From Pseudomonas entomophila (GTDB lineage Bacteria > Pseudomonadota > Gammaproteobacteria > Pseudomonadales > Pseudomonadaceae): DNA of 64,000 nt. The DNA is taken from positions 1,335,001-1,399,000 of the forward strand of contig NZ_CP063832.1 of assembly GCF_023277925.1 (NCBI RefSeq), in the 5' to 3' direction. The position numbers and the translations under genes were made by a program. Shown in pieces: positions 1-9,837 of the stretch; within the stretch, counting starts at the first letter, position 1; each line of letters begins with the position of its first letter. The notes beneath the pieces are model-generated. The model ran no database searches, was not told the origin of the DNA, and saw nothing but the letters and a program-made list of their open reading frames with translations.

Positions 1-1946
<1,946 letters not shown>

Positions 1947-2079
1947 TATAACACCCAAGCAATTTGCTCATGCGAATTGCGGTGGTGAAGACGAAACGAA
2001 CCGAAAGTTCGCGACGAACCACAAGATCACATATCCGAATTGGCTGGAGTATCCATCTGGATCTTCTGGCAACAGAATT

Positions 2080-2196
2080 TCTTGACGACCATAGAGCATT
2101 GGAACCACCTGATCCCATCCCGAACTCAGCAGTGAAACGATGCATCGCCGATGGTAGTGTGGGGTTTCCCCATGTGAGAGTAGGTCATCGTCAAGA
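2080..2196 (+). rRNA. 5S ribosomal RNA
   Basis: About 117 nt with the conserved Pseudomonas 5S core (CCACCTGATCCCATCCCGAA, then GAAACGATGCATCGCCGATGG). The 5' end TCTTGACGACC pairs with the 3' end GGTCATCGTCAAGA to form helix I, which fixes both ends to within a base or two. It is the last gene of the rrn operon; a terminator follows ten bases later. Confidence 0.96.
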
Positions 2197-2206
2197 TTCA
2201 TTTCGC

Positions 2207-2240
2207 AAAACCCCTATCTGCGCGAGCAGGTAGGGGTTTT
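2207..2240 (+). terminator. rho-independent terminator of the rrn operon
   Basis: A 15-bp stem (AAAACCCCTATCTGC / GCAGGTAGGGGTTTT) with a four-base loop follows the 5S gene and ends in a T run. Confidence 0.9.
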
Positions 2241-2269
2241 GTCTTTGCGCGATCGAAACGCGACCCCCT

Positions 2270-2337
2270 GTAGGCGCCGGCATGCCGGCGAACACCGGCA
2301 CCGCGGCGCGGCCTTCGCTGGTAAGCCGGCTCCTACA
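2270..2337. repeat. REP pair in inverted orientation
   Basis: Two P. putida-type REP units face each other. The left starts TGTAGGCGCCGGC and the right ends AGCCGGCTCCTACA. The pair lies between the rrn terminator and the 3' end of mexT, the usual extragenic position for REP elements. Confidence 0.8.
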
Positions 2338-2382
2338 CGCTTTTCGATGAGATTTCGCGGCAAAAGAGTCAGCGACTTTATA

Positions 2383-3297
2383 TCAGAGGCTGTCAGGGTC
2401 GCCGAAGAACATCTGTATCCGCGAGCGCAACCATTTCTCCGCCGGATCATTGTCCTGCGCCCCGCGCCAGGCCATGTGCAACTCGAACGTGCGCACCTCC
2501 AGCGGCAGGTCCTCGGCCCGCAACCCACCCGCTGCGGTCAATGCATCGGCCGTGTAGTCTGGTACCGTGGCAACGATATCGGTCCCCGCCAGCAAGCTCC
2601 CCAGCCCGTTGAACTGCGGCACCGCCAGCACCACATGGCGCTTGCGGCCGATCTCGTCCAGCGCTTCGTCAATGAACCCCGACAGATCGCCGGCGAACGA
2701 CACCAGCGCGTGGGGCCGGGCACAGAAGTCGTCCAGGGTGATGCTGCCCGGCATGCTATCGGCGCGCAGCAGTTTGGGCATGCTGCGGCGCAGCACCTTG
2801 CGCTTGGCGTTGGCGGGCAGTTCGCTGGTGTAGCTCACGCCCACCGAAATTTCGCCGGAGGCGAGCAGGGTGGGCATCAGCAGGTAGTTGACCCGGCGCA
2901 CCACCAGCACGATGCCAGGGGCTTCGGCGCGGATGCGCTTGAGCAACTGCGGCAGCAGGGCGAATTCGGCATCGTCGGAAAGGCCGATGCGGAACACAGC
3001 ATTGCTGGTGGCCGGGTCGAATTCGGCGGCGCGGCTGACGGCGGTGGAAATCGAGTCCAGCGCCGGCGACAGCAGGGCGAAGATCTCGTGGGCGCGGGCA
3101 GAGGGCTCCATGCTACGGCCAGTGCGCACGAACAACGGGTCGTCGAACAGGCTGCGCAGGCGCGACAGCGCGGCGCTGATCGCCGGCTGGCCGAGGAACA
3201 GTTTCTCGGCGGCGCGGGTCACACTGCGTTCATGCATGAGCGTTTCGAACACGATCAGCAGGTTGAGGTCTACGCGACGCAAGTCGTTACGATTCAT
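2383..3297 (-). CDS. mexT: LysR-family regulator MexT
   Basis: 304 aa, the same length as MexT of P. aeruginosa, and the N-terminus (MNRNDLRRVDLNLLIVFETL) matches it as I remember it. The winged helix-turn-helix lies at about residues 22-62 (SVTRAAEKLFLGQPAISAAL) and the periplasmic-binding-like effector domain fills about 95-300. In P. aeruginosa MexT activates mexEF-oprN and the divergent mexS in response to electrophilic or disulfide stress. Here mexS is divergent too, but no mexEF-oprN follows; the gene runs into the rrn operon end. The frame is intact, without the inactivating insertions known from some P. aeruginosa strains. The start ATG at 3297 fits the family N-terminus. Confidence 0.93.
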   Translation of the reverse strand: MNRNDLRRVDLNLLIVFETLMHERSVTRAAEKLFLGQPAISAALSRLRSLFDDPLFVRTGRSMEPSARAHEIFALLSPALDSISTAVSRAAEFDPATSNAVFRIGLSDDAEFALLPQLLKRIRAEAPGIVLVVRRVNYLLMPTLLASGEISVGVSYTSELPANAKRKVLRRSMPKLLRADSMPGSITLDDFCARPHALVSFAGDLSGFIDEALDEIGRKRHVVLAVPQFNGLGSLLAGTDIVATVPDYTADALTAAGGLRAEDLPLEVRTFELHMAWRGAQDNDPAEKWLRSRIQMFFGDPDSL

Positions 3298-3401
3298 TCG
3301 ATGCGGCTCGCCTTAAGTGGGGCAGGGGTGAATCTTAAGGCCAAAGGCTGGTACCCTGCACCGATTTCCGGGTACCAATGCATAGATTTGTCAGGGGCCC
3401 A

Positions 3402-3439
3402 ATCAATGACAGGCATGTCGACTATTAACAGCCACTGAT
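3402..3439. promoter_or_regulatory. candidate MexT (LysR) box in the mexT-mexS divergent region
   Basis: ATCA at 3402, GTCGAC at 3417-3422 and TGAT at 3436-3439 form an imperfect dyad centred on GTCGAC. The published MexT consensus contains ATCA, then GTCGAT five bases on. The half-site words match; the spacing does not match exactly. The placement between the two divergent genes supports it. Confidence 0.45.
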
Positions 3440-3504
3440 GGCCCAACCGTGAAAGCCCGGATAAAGTCCGTGGTAATACGAGATTCACATAGGCGAGGTA
3501 TGCG

Positions 3505-4527
3505 ATGTCCCGCATGATCCGTTTCCACAAGTTCGGTCCGGCCGATGTGCTCCGTTGCGAGGAGCAGGCCGAACCGACCCCGGCCGTCGGCGAGGTGCAG
3601 ATCCGCGTCGAGGCGATTGGCGTGAGCTGGTACGACGTGCTCTGGCGGCAGAACCTGGCACCGTCCCAGGCGCACCTGCCGGCGGGCATCGGCCATGAGA
3701 TGGCCGGTGTGGTCACGGCGGTCGGCGCCGGGGTGGACGACATTACGGTGGGCGACCGGGTCGCCAGCTTCCCGGCCACCAGCGCCAACGACCATCCGGT
3801 ATATGGCGATGTCATCGTGCTGCCGCGCATGGCCATTACCCGTTACCCCGATGTGCTGACCCCCATCGAAGCCAGCGTGCACTACACGCCATTGCTGATC
3901 GCCTACTTCGCCTTCGTCGACCTGGCCCGGGCCAAGGCCGGCCAGACGGCGCTGGTCACCGACGCCAGCCACTGCGCGGGGCCAGCCTTTGTGCAACTGG
4001 GCAAGGCGCTCGGGCTGAAAGTGTTTGCCGCCACCAAGGAGCCTGAGCAGCGCGAATACCTGCTGGGCCTGGGCGCGGACAAGGTGATCGTCACCGAAGA
4101 GCAAGACCTGCTGATGCAGATCGGCAAGTACACCGATGGCCGTGGCGTGGACATGGTCCTCGACGGTATGGGCGGGCCGCAGATGTCGCTGCTTGGCGAT
4201 GTGCTGGCACCCCGTGGCAGCTTGGTGCTGTATGGCCTGCAGGGCGGCAACCAGACACCATTCCCGGCCTGCGCGGCGTTCAAGAAGAACATTCAGTTTC
4301 ACGTGCACTGTATCGGCAACTTCACCGGCAAGCCGGAGTTGGGCATCGACCAGGACCAGGTCGCCTTGCAACGGGCCTTGCGCGATATCAACCAGTTCAC
4401 CGCCGATCATCTGCTGACGCCGCAGATCATCAAGGTGTATCCGTTCGAACAAGTGGTCGAGGCTCATCGCTATATGGATGAATGCCCTTGTGGTGGGCGG
4501 GTGGTATTGGATATGCAGGCGTCCTGA
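3505..4527 (+). CDS. mexS: MexS-like zinc-less quinone oxidoreductase (MDR superfamily)
   Basis: 340 aa medium-chain dehydrogenase/reductase with the GroES-like N-terminal half (GIGHEMAGVVTAVG near residue 55) and a Rossmann C-terminal half. It lacks the four-cysteine structural zinc lobe of true alcohol dehydrogenases, which suits the quinone oxidoreductase branch. In P. aeruginosa mexS is divergent from mexT, and its loss turns on MexT, probably because MexS removes an inducing metabolite. The same arrangement here supports the name. The ATG at 3505 has GAGG upstream. The substrate is not known from sequence. Confidence 0.88.
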   Translation: MSRMIRFHKFGPADVLRCEEQAEPTPAVGEVQIRVEAIGVSWYDVLWRQNLAPSQAHLPAGIGHEMAGVVTAVGAGVDDITVGDRVASFPATSANDHPVYGDVIVLPRMAITRYPDVLTPIEASVHYTPLLIAYFAFVDLARAKAGQTALVTDASHCAGPAFVQLGKALGLKVFAATKEPEQREYLLGLGADKVIVTEEQDLLMQIGKYTDGRGVDMVLDGMGGPQMSLLGDVLAPRGSLVLYGLQGGNQTPFPACAAFKKNIQFHVHCIGNFTGKPELGIDQDQVALQRALRDINQFTADHLLTPQIIKVYPFEQVVEAHRYMDECPCGGRVVLDMQAS

Positions 4528-4571
4528 CAGGTATCGAACTTCGATCAGGCACTCCAGGTACGCCTAATGTT

Positions 4572-4610
4572 CCAATTTGATGGGGCTGCTGAGCAGCCCC
4601 ATCAAATTGG
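4572..4610 (+). terminator. long perfect hairpin after mexS
   Basis: Two 19-bp arms (starting CCAATTTGATGGGGCTGCT) are separated by one base. No T run follows in either direction, so it is either a terminator helped by the very stable stem or an mRNA-stabilising hairpin. The 4528-4835 gap is otherwise AT-rich and shows no gene. Confidence 0.6.
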
Positions 4611-4803
4611 GCGATTCTGTAAGATGTTTAATTTAAAGCGTGCTTATGAGATACATCCTACAAACTCAGGCTGAATTCAGCCGCGTATGTCGGTCCTCTC
4701 CGCTAGTTTGAGATTGTTCAATAATTACCTAAGCGTCTTACTTTGGTTTGGGAAGTTTCCTTCAAGCGCAACGCTATATTCATCTGCCAGAATTTGCGCT
4801 TCA

Positions 4804-4820
4804 GCCTGAATCGTTCAGGC
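4804..4820 (+). promoter_or_regulatory. small hairpin just upstream of the next gene's ribosome site
   Basis: GCCTGAA-TCG-TTCAGGC forms a 7-bp stem with a 3-base loop, ending a few bases before the GGAG of the 473-aa gene. Its place in the leader could affect translation. This is seen in sequence only; no known riboregulator was recognised. Confidence 0.3.
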
Positions 4821-4835
4821 AAGTGGAGCGAACGC

Positions 4836-6257
4836 ATGAGTAATACCCACGACCAAGCCATGCACTATGTCTACCAGCAAGTCCTGCAACGCCTGTTCGA
4901 GCATATGAACCAGGCCCAGCGCGCGTCGGTGCAACTGTTGATCCAGCGCTTGCTGGTGGTTGCAGGTGGCCAGGAGCACGTCGGCCGATTCCAACTGTTG
5001 GTGCTGCACGGGGCCGACCGGCGCAGCGCCCATTTGCTGGCCTGTCTGCGTGCCGCGCAGCTGAGCATTTCCCTGCGCTATGTCGACACCTTCCGCCTGA
5101 GAGTGGTGGTGGCCCGGCATCCGACCCTCGACGACATGACCCTGACCAGTCACGAGCGCTGTTTCAGTGCGCTGTTCATGCACGATGACCCACGGGTCGA
5201 ACTGCTCCGCACCGATGCTGGCCAGATCGGACGATTCGGTGCCCGCCCGAGTTGTTCGGCCGACCAACGTGCCGCCAGCGGCAAGGCCTGGTTGCTTTTT
5301 GGCCACTTGACGGGTGGGCAGCCGGAAGCGGTACTGGGCGCGAGGGCCTATCTGGAGCTGGCAGCAGGCCTGGGCAAAGCGTTGGCGATGCCCGGTGATG
5401 TCGATGCATTGGTTACTGTCGTGCCTGCATGCCAACGCCGCCGCTTGCTGGCCTGGAGCAGGCATTGCCTGCGCCAGTTGATCGAAGCAGGATACAGCGC
5501 GCCCGGCAACGACATCGATGCCCTCGCCGGAGGGCTGACGCGACTGGGCCTGCTGCTGGCCGACCCCTTCGAGGCGCCGACACCCCGCACACAGGGCGAG
5601 GGCGGGCAGGGCCTGCGCGTGGTGATGGTCGAGGATGTGCTGCAGCATCTGGATGACAGTGGTCCCCTCGATCAGATGCTGGGACGTCAGGACGCCTTAC
5701 CGTGTTCGGCCCAAGGCCCAGCAGGTCTGTTCGATCCCTTGCCACTGGCGCATCTGTATGGCCTGCGGGCGCAGCATGTCGAGGCGCGTAGCTATCGCGA
5801 GGGTGCCCACGCCTTCTTTCGACGCCTTCAGCCAGCGCAGGCGGCTTGGCCTCAGGGCCAGGCATTACGTGAAGAGGCGCAGACGCGCCTGCTCGACGCC
5901 TATGGCGTGGGCGAGGACCAACTGGTCTGCCAGCTGTTCTCCCCCTTCGAGGCCGGTGGCCGCAACCTGGAGGCGTTCGTGCAACGTTGCCATCCAGGCA
6001 TGCGCGTCGCCTTGCCTTACCTGCACCAGGCGTTGCAGGGCCGGCCATGCCCGGAACCGGTCAGGCAGTGGCTGATCGACACCAGCGGCCTGGAGCTGGC
6101 ACAACTGCGGTCACTCTATGCAGGTCGGCCGGGCGCGACGATGCAACGCCTGCTGCTGATGCTGGGCCGGCGCGACAGGTGGTTGCGTTTGAAGCAAGTC
6201 AGGGGGGCATCCATGGCACCGCTGTCAGAGGCCACGACAGACCATCGATCCCGGTAG
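4836..6257 (+). CDS. uncharacterised 473-aa protein
   Basis: Not recognised. The start ATG at 4836 has GGAG seven bases upstream; the frame is open further left (to 4743) but that stretch is AT-rich leader. There is no signal peptide, membrane segment or clear catalytic motif. The protein is rich in Leu, Ala, Arg and Gln and looks like an all-helical cytoplasmic protein; the first 45 residues could form a helical hairpin (YQQVLQRLFEHMNQAQRAS). It ends 28 bp from the convergent beta-propeller gene at the end of the ebo-type cluster, so a link with that cluster is possible but unproven. Codon use is typical of the host. Confidence 0.8.
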   Translation: MSNTHDQAMHYVYQQVLQRLFEHMNQAQRASVQLLIQRLLVVAGGQEHVGRFQLLVLHGADRRSAHLLACLRAAQLSISLRYVDTFRLRVVVARHPTLDDMTLTSHERCFSALFMHDDPRVELLRTDAGQIGRFGARPSCSADQRAASGKAWLLFGHLTGGQPEAVLGARAYLELAAGLGKALAMPGDVDALVTVVPACQRRRLLAWSRHCLRQLIEAGYSAPGNDIDALAGGLTRLGLLLADPFEAPTPRTQGEGGQGLRVVMVEDVLQHLDDSGPLDQMLGRQDALPCSAQGPAGLFDPLPLAHLYGLRAQHVEARSYREGAHAFFRRLQPAQAAWPQGQALREEAQTRLLDAYGVGEDQLVCQLFSPFEAGGRNLEAFVQRCHPGMRVALPYLHQALQGRPCPEPVRQWLIDTSGLELAQLRSLYAGRPGATMQRLLLMLGRRDRWLRLKQVRGASMAPLSEATTDHRSR

Positions 6258-6285
6258 CCTCCCACAGGGCCCGTGTTGCCGGAAG

Positions 6286-7341
6286 TCAAAGCGGTACCCG
6301 GCGCAACCGCCCTTCCAGTGGCACCACTCGGCCTTCGGGCGTCGGCAGCGGACGGCCCGACAGGCCCATGCCTTCGCTGACCACCACCGCACCTTCCACC
6401 AGGCACAGGTTCGACGGTGTATCCAGCTCCTGGGCCAGGATGCTCACCACGCCGCTGTGCAGGTCGCAATGCAGCAAGCGTCCGCTGAAGCGGGTGAAGC
6501 CGCCATGCAGCGCCTCGCCGTTCCAGTCGGCGCGCAGGGGTTGCTGCAGGCTGGCGCAGAGCTCCAGGACCAGCACGTTGCCCTGCGAGTCCAGGGCCAG
6601 GCCGGTGGGCAGTTGCAGGCCGTCGATCAGCACCTCGAGGCGCCCGCTGTCCGGCCAGACCCGGATCACCTGGCCGGCCTTGTCGGCGAAGTCCACGCCC
6701 TTGCGCGCCGGGTCGCAATGCAGCTCGCCGGAGAACAGGCTGACCAGCACCGCCCCGGTTGCCGGCTCGTACACCAGGGTGACAGGCACGGCCTCCTGGT
6801 TCTGCTCCAGGTTTGGCAGGTGCACCAGCACCTGTTCTTGCGCGCCGGGGCGCAACTCCACCAACTCATTGGTGTCCGGCTTGACCGCCAGCCAGCTGCG
6901 TCGGCCGGGGTGATAGCACAGGGCATTGAGGTTGCCCTGGCTATGACACACCGGTTCCGGCGGGCTGTATTGCAGGTCGAGAAGTTTCGAGCCTGCGACG
7001 TAATCGGTCTGGCTGACCAGGCAGCGACCGTCGCCACAGGCGATGTCCGACAGGCCCATGATCTCGTCGCGCAGCATGCGCGCCTGCATGTTCATGGCAC
7101 GGAAGCCCTGGGCGAGGGTTTCGCGGGGTAGATATGCGCCTGGGTTGCACGGGTCGACGGGCAGGCGGCTGATCCGTCCGGTGAACGGTTCGCCGGGCAG
7201 GCCGCTGCCGGCTTCGATCAGCAGCAGGCTGCCGTCCTCCTCGGCATGGACGCCGCGGGGGTTGAGCAGGCCGTTGGCGATGATCGAGGTTGGGCGCAGG
7301 GTTTCGCGGGGGTGGTGCGGGATATGGAGTGTTGTTGGCAT
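6286..7341 (-). CDS. ScyD/ScyE-like (NHL/SMP-30 type) beta-propeller protein
   Basis: 351 aa. The ATG at 7341 is chosen because GGAAGG lies six bases upstream; the frame continues 25 codons further without a ribosome site. Repeating blade-like segments such as LNPRGVHAEEDGSLLLIEAG and PTGLALDSQGNVLVLEL are typical of NHL/SMP-30 propellers. The closest type I recognise is the ScyD/ScyE group, accessory proteins of scytonemin synthesis in cyanobacteria that often sit near ebo genes. Alternatives are a gluconolactonase-like hydrolase or a strictosidine-synthase-like protein. No signal peptide is visible, so a cytoplasmic place is predicted. It is last in the minus-strand cluster but is separated from it by a terminator. 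Confidence 0.68.
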   Translation of the reverse strand: MPTTLHIPHHPRETLRPTSIIANGLLNPRGVHAEEDGSLLLIEAGSGLPGEPFTGRISRLPVDPCNPGAYLPRETLAQGFRAMNMQARMLRDEIMGLSDIACGDGRCLVSQTDYVAGSKLLDLQYSPPEPVCHSQGNLNALCYHPGRRSWLAVKPDTNELVELRPGAQEQVLVHLPNLEQNQEAVPVTLVYEPATGAVLVSLFSGELHCDPARKGVDFADKAGQVIRVWPDSGRLEVLIDGLQLPTGLALDSQGNVLVLELCASLQQPLRADWNGEALHGGFTRFSGRLLHCDLHSGVVSILAQELDTPSNLCLVEGAVVVSEGMGLSGRPLPTPEGRVVPLEGRLRRVPL

Positions 7342-7387
7342 AGATCCTTCCTGTCGCGCGGGTTCTTGAGCCTTGTTCCCTGAACGA

Positions 7388-7424
7388 TGAAAAGCGCCGG
7401 GTGGCATCCCTGCCACCCGGCGCT
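7388..7424 (-). terminator. rho-independent terminator after the VioB-like gene
   Basis: A 14-bp perfect stem (AGCGCCGGGTGGCA / TGCCACCCGGCGCT) with a 4-base loop is followed on the minus strand by TTTTC. It stands 7 bp after the stop of the 798-aa gene and before the propeller gene, so it should end most transcripts of the ebo-type operon. Confidence 0.85.
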
Positions 7425-7430
7425 GCTGCC

Positions 7431-9827
7431 TCAGTTGATCTTCAGATGGTTGTAGTCATCGATGCTCAGCTGCCTCGCTGGGTACTTCAGTTGCACCAGC
7501 TTCTGCGCCCAGAGCTCGAGCACCGATCGACGGCTTTGCGGCATGTCCCGGGTGATCGGCATGGCCACGGTGCTTTCTTCCTGGTAAGCCTTGCTGATCA
7601 GGCGGGTGAGCTGGTCCACCGCGCCTTCGATGCGCGAGAGGTCATTGAGTGGCATGTATTTGCCCATGATCGGGTACAGGTAGTAGTAGGGCTCGAAGAT
7701 CCTCGGGTAGATGAAGCTGTCCCAGATCAGTTGTCCCGAGTTGGTCTGCAGATAGACCTTGTTCCATTGGTCGACGAACTCCTGCTTCAGCGTGGGCTCC
7801 TCCGGCAGCACCCGCAGCGGTGCGAGGAAGTCCACATAGGCGCTCAGGTAGCTGAAGCTGAAGTCGATATCGGCCTGGCCGTCTTCGTTGGGGAAGAAGC
7901 GCAAGGTCGGGAAGCCGGGAAGCTTGCCGGTGACCGTCACGCTGGCGATGCCGTTGCCGTCGGTGGTGATCTGCAGGTAGTTGTAGGTTACCTGTTCGTT
8001 CGCCGGCTCCTGCAGGTATCGGGTGGCCATCTTGGCGCCCTCGAAGACCAGGCAGGCGCCTAGCGATATTCCGGCGGGGGTGGTCTTGTACTGCTGGTAC
8101 GTCACCTCCGTGCCGCCATCGGTCGCCACCTCGCTGCGCAAGCCCATCAGCTTGCGTCCCGCGCCCTCGGTTGCCACGGCATCGACCTCGGGAGCACCGA
8201 CGAACTTCGGCAAGAGTTCTTTGTTGTTCCTGCGGTCGGCCGGGAAGTCCTTGAACAGGGCAAAGTCCGGATTGTTGCTGAAACCCAGGTAGTAGCTGGA
8301 GGTGCCCAGCAGATAGGGGTTGTTGTATTCGGCCACCAGCAGGTTGGTGTTCTTCGCGGGCACGCCGTTCTTCTGCACCATGATCTGCAGGGTCCGGGTT
8401 TCGCCCACGTCGATGAAACTGCCGCTCTGGATCACTTCGGCGGTCCAGATTGCCTGCTTCGAGGTTGGGATCCCGGTCGCCTGCTGTTGTAGCGCCAGCG
8501 GTGCTCCGCTGGTCAACTGTGCCTGCTGGCTCTCGGTGAGGCGCAGGTCAAGGATGCCCGAGCGCTGCTCGAACATGCTCTGCTGGTAGTCCGCGTAGTT
8601 GAAACTGGTCACCGGGATGAACGTGCCGCCTTGGTCGATGCCCACGTCGAAGCTGCCGAGATCGAGTTTCTCTGCGGTCGGGATATCGGGATTCTGACCC
8701 GCTTGCGGTGTGGCGGGCATGAACGGGAAGGTATTCATCAGGTCCAGCGACAGGATGCTGTCGTGAACTTGCGCCGAGACGACACCCAGCTGTACCACGG
8801 GCGGATACTCGAAGTTGTACTGTGGGGGCACGGCCACTGCAACGTCAGGTACCAGGCGCACGCCGGCCGGAGCGCTCGGGTACTCGTCATCGAGCCACAG
8901 GCCGAGGACACCGGAGGTGCAGCTGTAGGCCGGGTTGAAGAAGATGTCTGCGGGGTTGCTCAGGCCCTTCTGGTACAGCGCCTGGACCCTGGCCATGTCC
9001 ACCGGGTTCTGGGATTTGGCACTGATGGGCGGCTGGTCGTTGAACACGCCGTTCTTGTCGTAGAAGGTCAGGTAGGTGCAGAAGCGGAACATCAGGCCCT
9101 GCACGCCCGGGTTGTCCAGCTGCGACTGGAGGTTCTTCAGCAGCGCCGAATCGCCAACCACCCAGCTCAGGTTTTCTTTCGGGAAGCAGGTCTGCCAGGT
9201 GGTGGTGACATAGTTCAACCCGCCGAAGGCGCCCCAGTTGAAGTTGAGGAAGCGATCAAGCATGCGGAATTGCCGCTTGGCGGTCAGGCCGCAGGTGTCG
9301 TCGCCCAGGACCAGCTTGTCGAAGTACAGTGCGGTGAAGGTGTTCTGCCAGGGGCTGACGTCGACGAAGCGGGCCGGGCTCGGGTTGGTGCTGCCGAACG
9401 GATTGCCGTACAGGTTGTAGGGCAGGGTGATCAGCGGGTCGTCGCTGACATAGCCACCGGTGGGCAGTTCGCCGCCGATGATGGTGGAGGTGGTCTCTTT
9501 GTAGTTGACGGTGCCGCAGCCGTTGTCGCCGAACAGATCCCACTCGGCGGGCATCATGATGGGGTAGCGATTGCGCGAGCTCGGCGCGTTGGGCGGTGCC
9601 TGGGTGACGTATTCCGGCGCCTCGTGGAGCGCGCGGGGCGTGATCATCCAGTTCAGCAGCAGGTCGCCGGCATTGTCTTTGTCGATGTTGTAGTACTGGA
9701 GGAAGCGCCAGTTCATCTCCATGTTCACCGCGTCGTACAGGGGGAACATATCGTTGTTGTTACCCGTTGGCGGGTTCCAGAACATGTGGCCTTTCAGGTA
9801 AACGCGGGGGAAGTTCAGTACGCTCAT
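7431..9827 (-). CDS. VioB/RebD N-terminal-half-like protein, lacking the catalytic ferritin-like half
   Basis: 798 aa. The start (MSVLNFPRVYLKGHMFWNPP) parallels the beginning of violacein protein VioB (MS-I-L-DFPRI-FRG...NAPT), compared from memory. The middle segment GVLGLWLDDEYPSAPAGVRL resembles the VioB stretch VGVVGLW...YPAGRL. The end (PLRVLP..., then YYYLYPIMGKYM and TRDMPQSRR) parallels VioB just before its ferritin-like iminophenylpyruvate-dimer-synthase domain. The Pseudomonas protein stops there. VioB, RebD and StaD join two tryptophan-derived imines; the catalytic centre is in the missing half. No signal peptide. A strong GGAG lies nine bases before the ATG, and the upstream cytochrome gene ends 10 bp earlier, so they are co-transcribed. 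The function of this half is unknown. Confidence 0.7.
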   Translation of the reverse strand: MSVLNFPRVYLKGHMFWNPPTGNNNDMFPLYDAVNMEMNWRFLQYYNIDKDNAGDLLLNWMITPRALHEAPEYVTQAPPNAPSSRNRYPIMMPAEWDLFGDNGCGTVNYKETTSTIIGGELPTGGYVSDDPLITLPYNLYGNPFGSTNPSPARFVDVSPWQNTFTALYFDKLVLGDDTCGLTAKRQFRMLDRFLNFNWGAFGGLNYVTTTWQTCFPKENLSWVVGDSALLKNLQSQLDNPGVQGLMFRFCTYLTFYDKNGVFNDQPPISAKSQNPVDMARVQALYQKGLSNPADIFFNPAYSCTSGVLGLWLDDEYPSAPAGVRLVPDVAVAVPPQYNFEYPPVVQLGVVSAQVHDSILSLDLMNTFPFMPATPQAGQNPDIPTAEKLDLGSFDVGIDQGGTFIPVTSFNYADYQQSMFEQRSGILDLRLTESQQAQLTSGAPLALQQQATGIPTSKQAIWTAEVIQSGSFIDVGETRTLQIMVQKNGVPAKNTNLLVAEYNNPYLLGTSSYYLGFSNNPDFALFKDFPADRRNNKELLPKFVGAPEVDAVATEGAGRKLMGLRSEVATDGGTEVTYQQYKTTPAGISLGACLVFEGAKMATRYLQEPANEQVTYNYLQITTDGNGIASVTVTGKLPGFPTLRFFPNEDGQADIDFSFSYLSAYVDFLAPLRVLPEEPTLKQEFVDQWNKVYLQTNSGQLIWDSFIYPRIFEPYYYLYPIMGKYMPLNDLSRIEGAVDQLTRLISKAYQEESTVAMPITRDMPQSRRSVLELWAQKLVQLKYPARQLSIDDYNHLKIN

Positions 9828-9837
9828 GTCGTGCTCC

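Noticed and set aside
2239..3438. 399-codon plus-strand frame opposite mexT
   Set aside because: Antisense to mexT, whose protein matches MexT along its full length.
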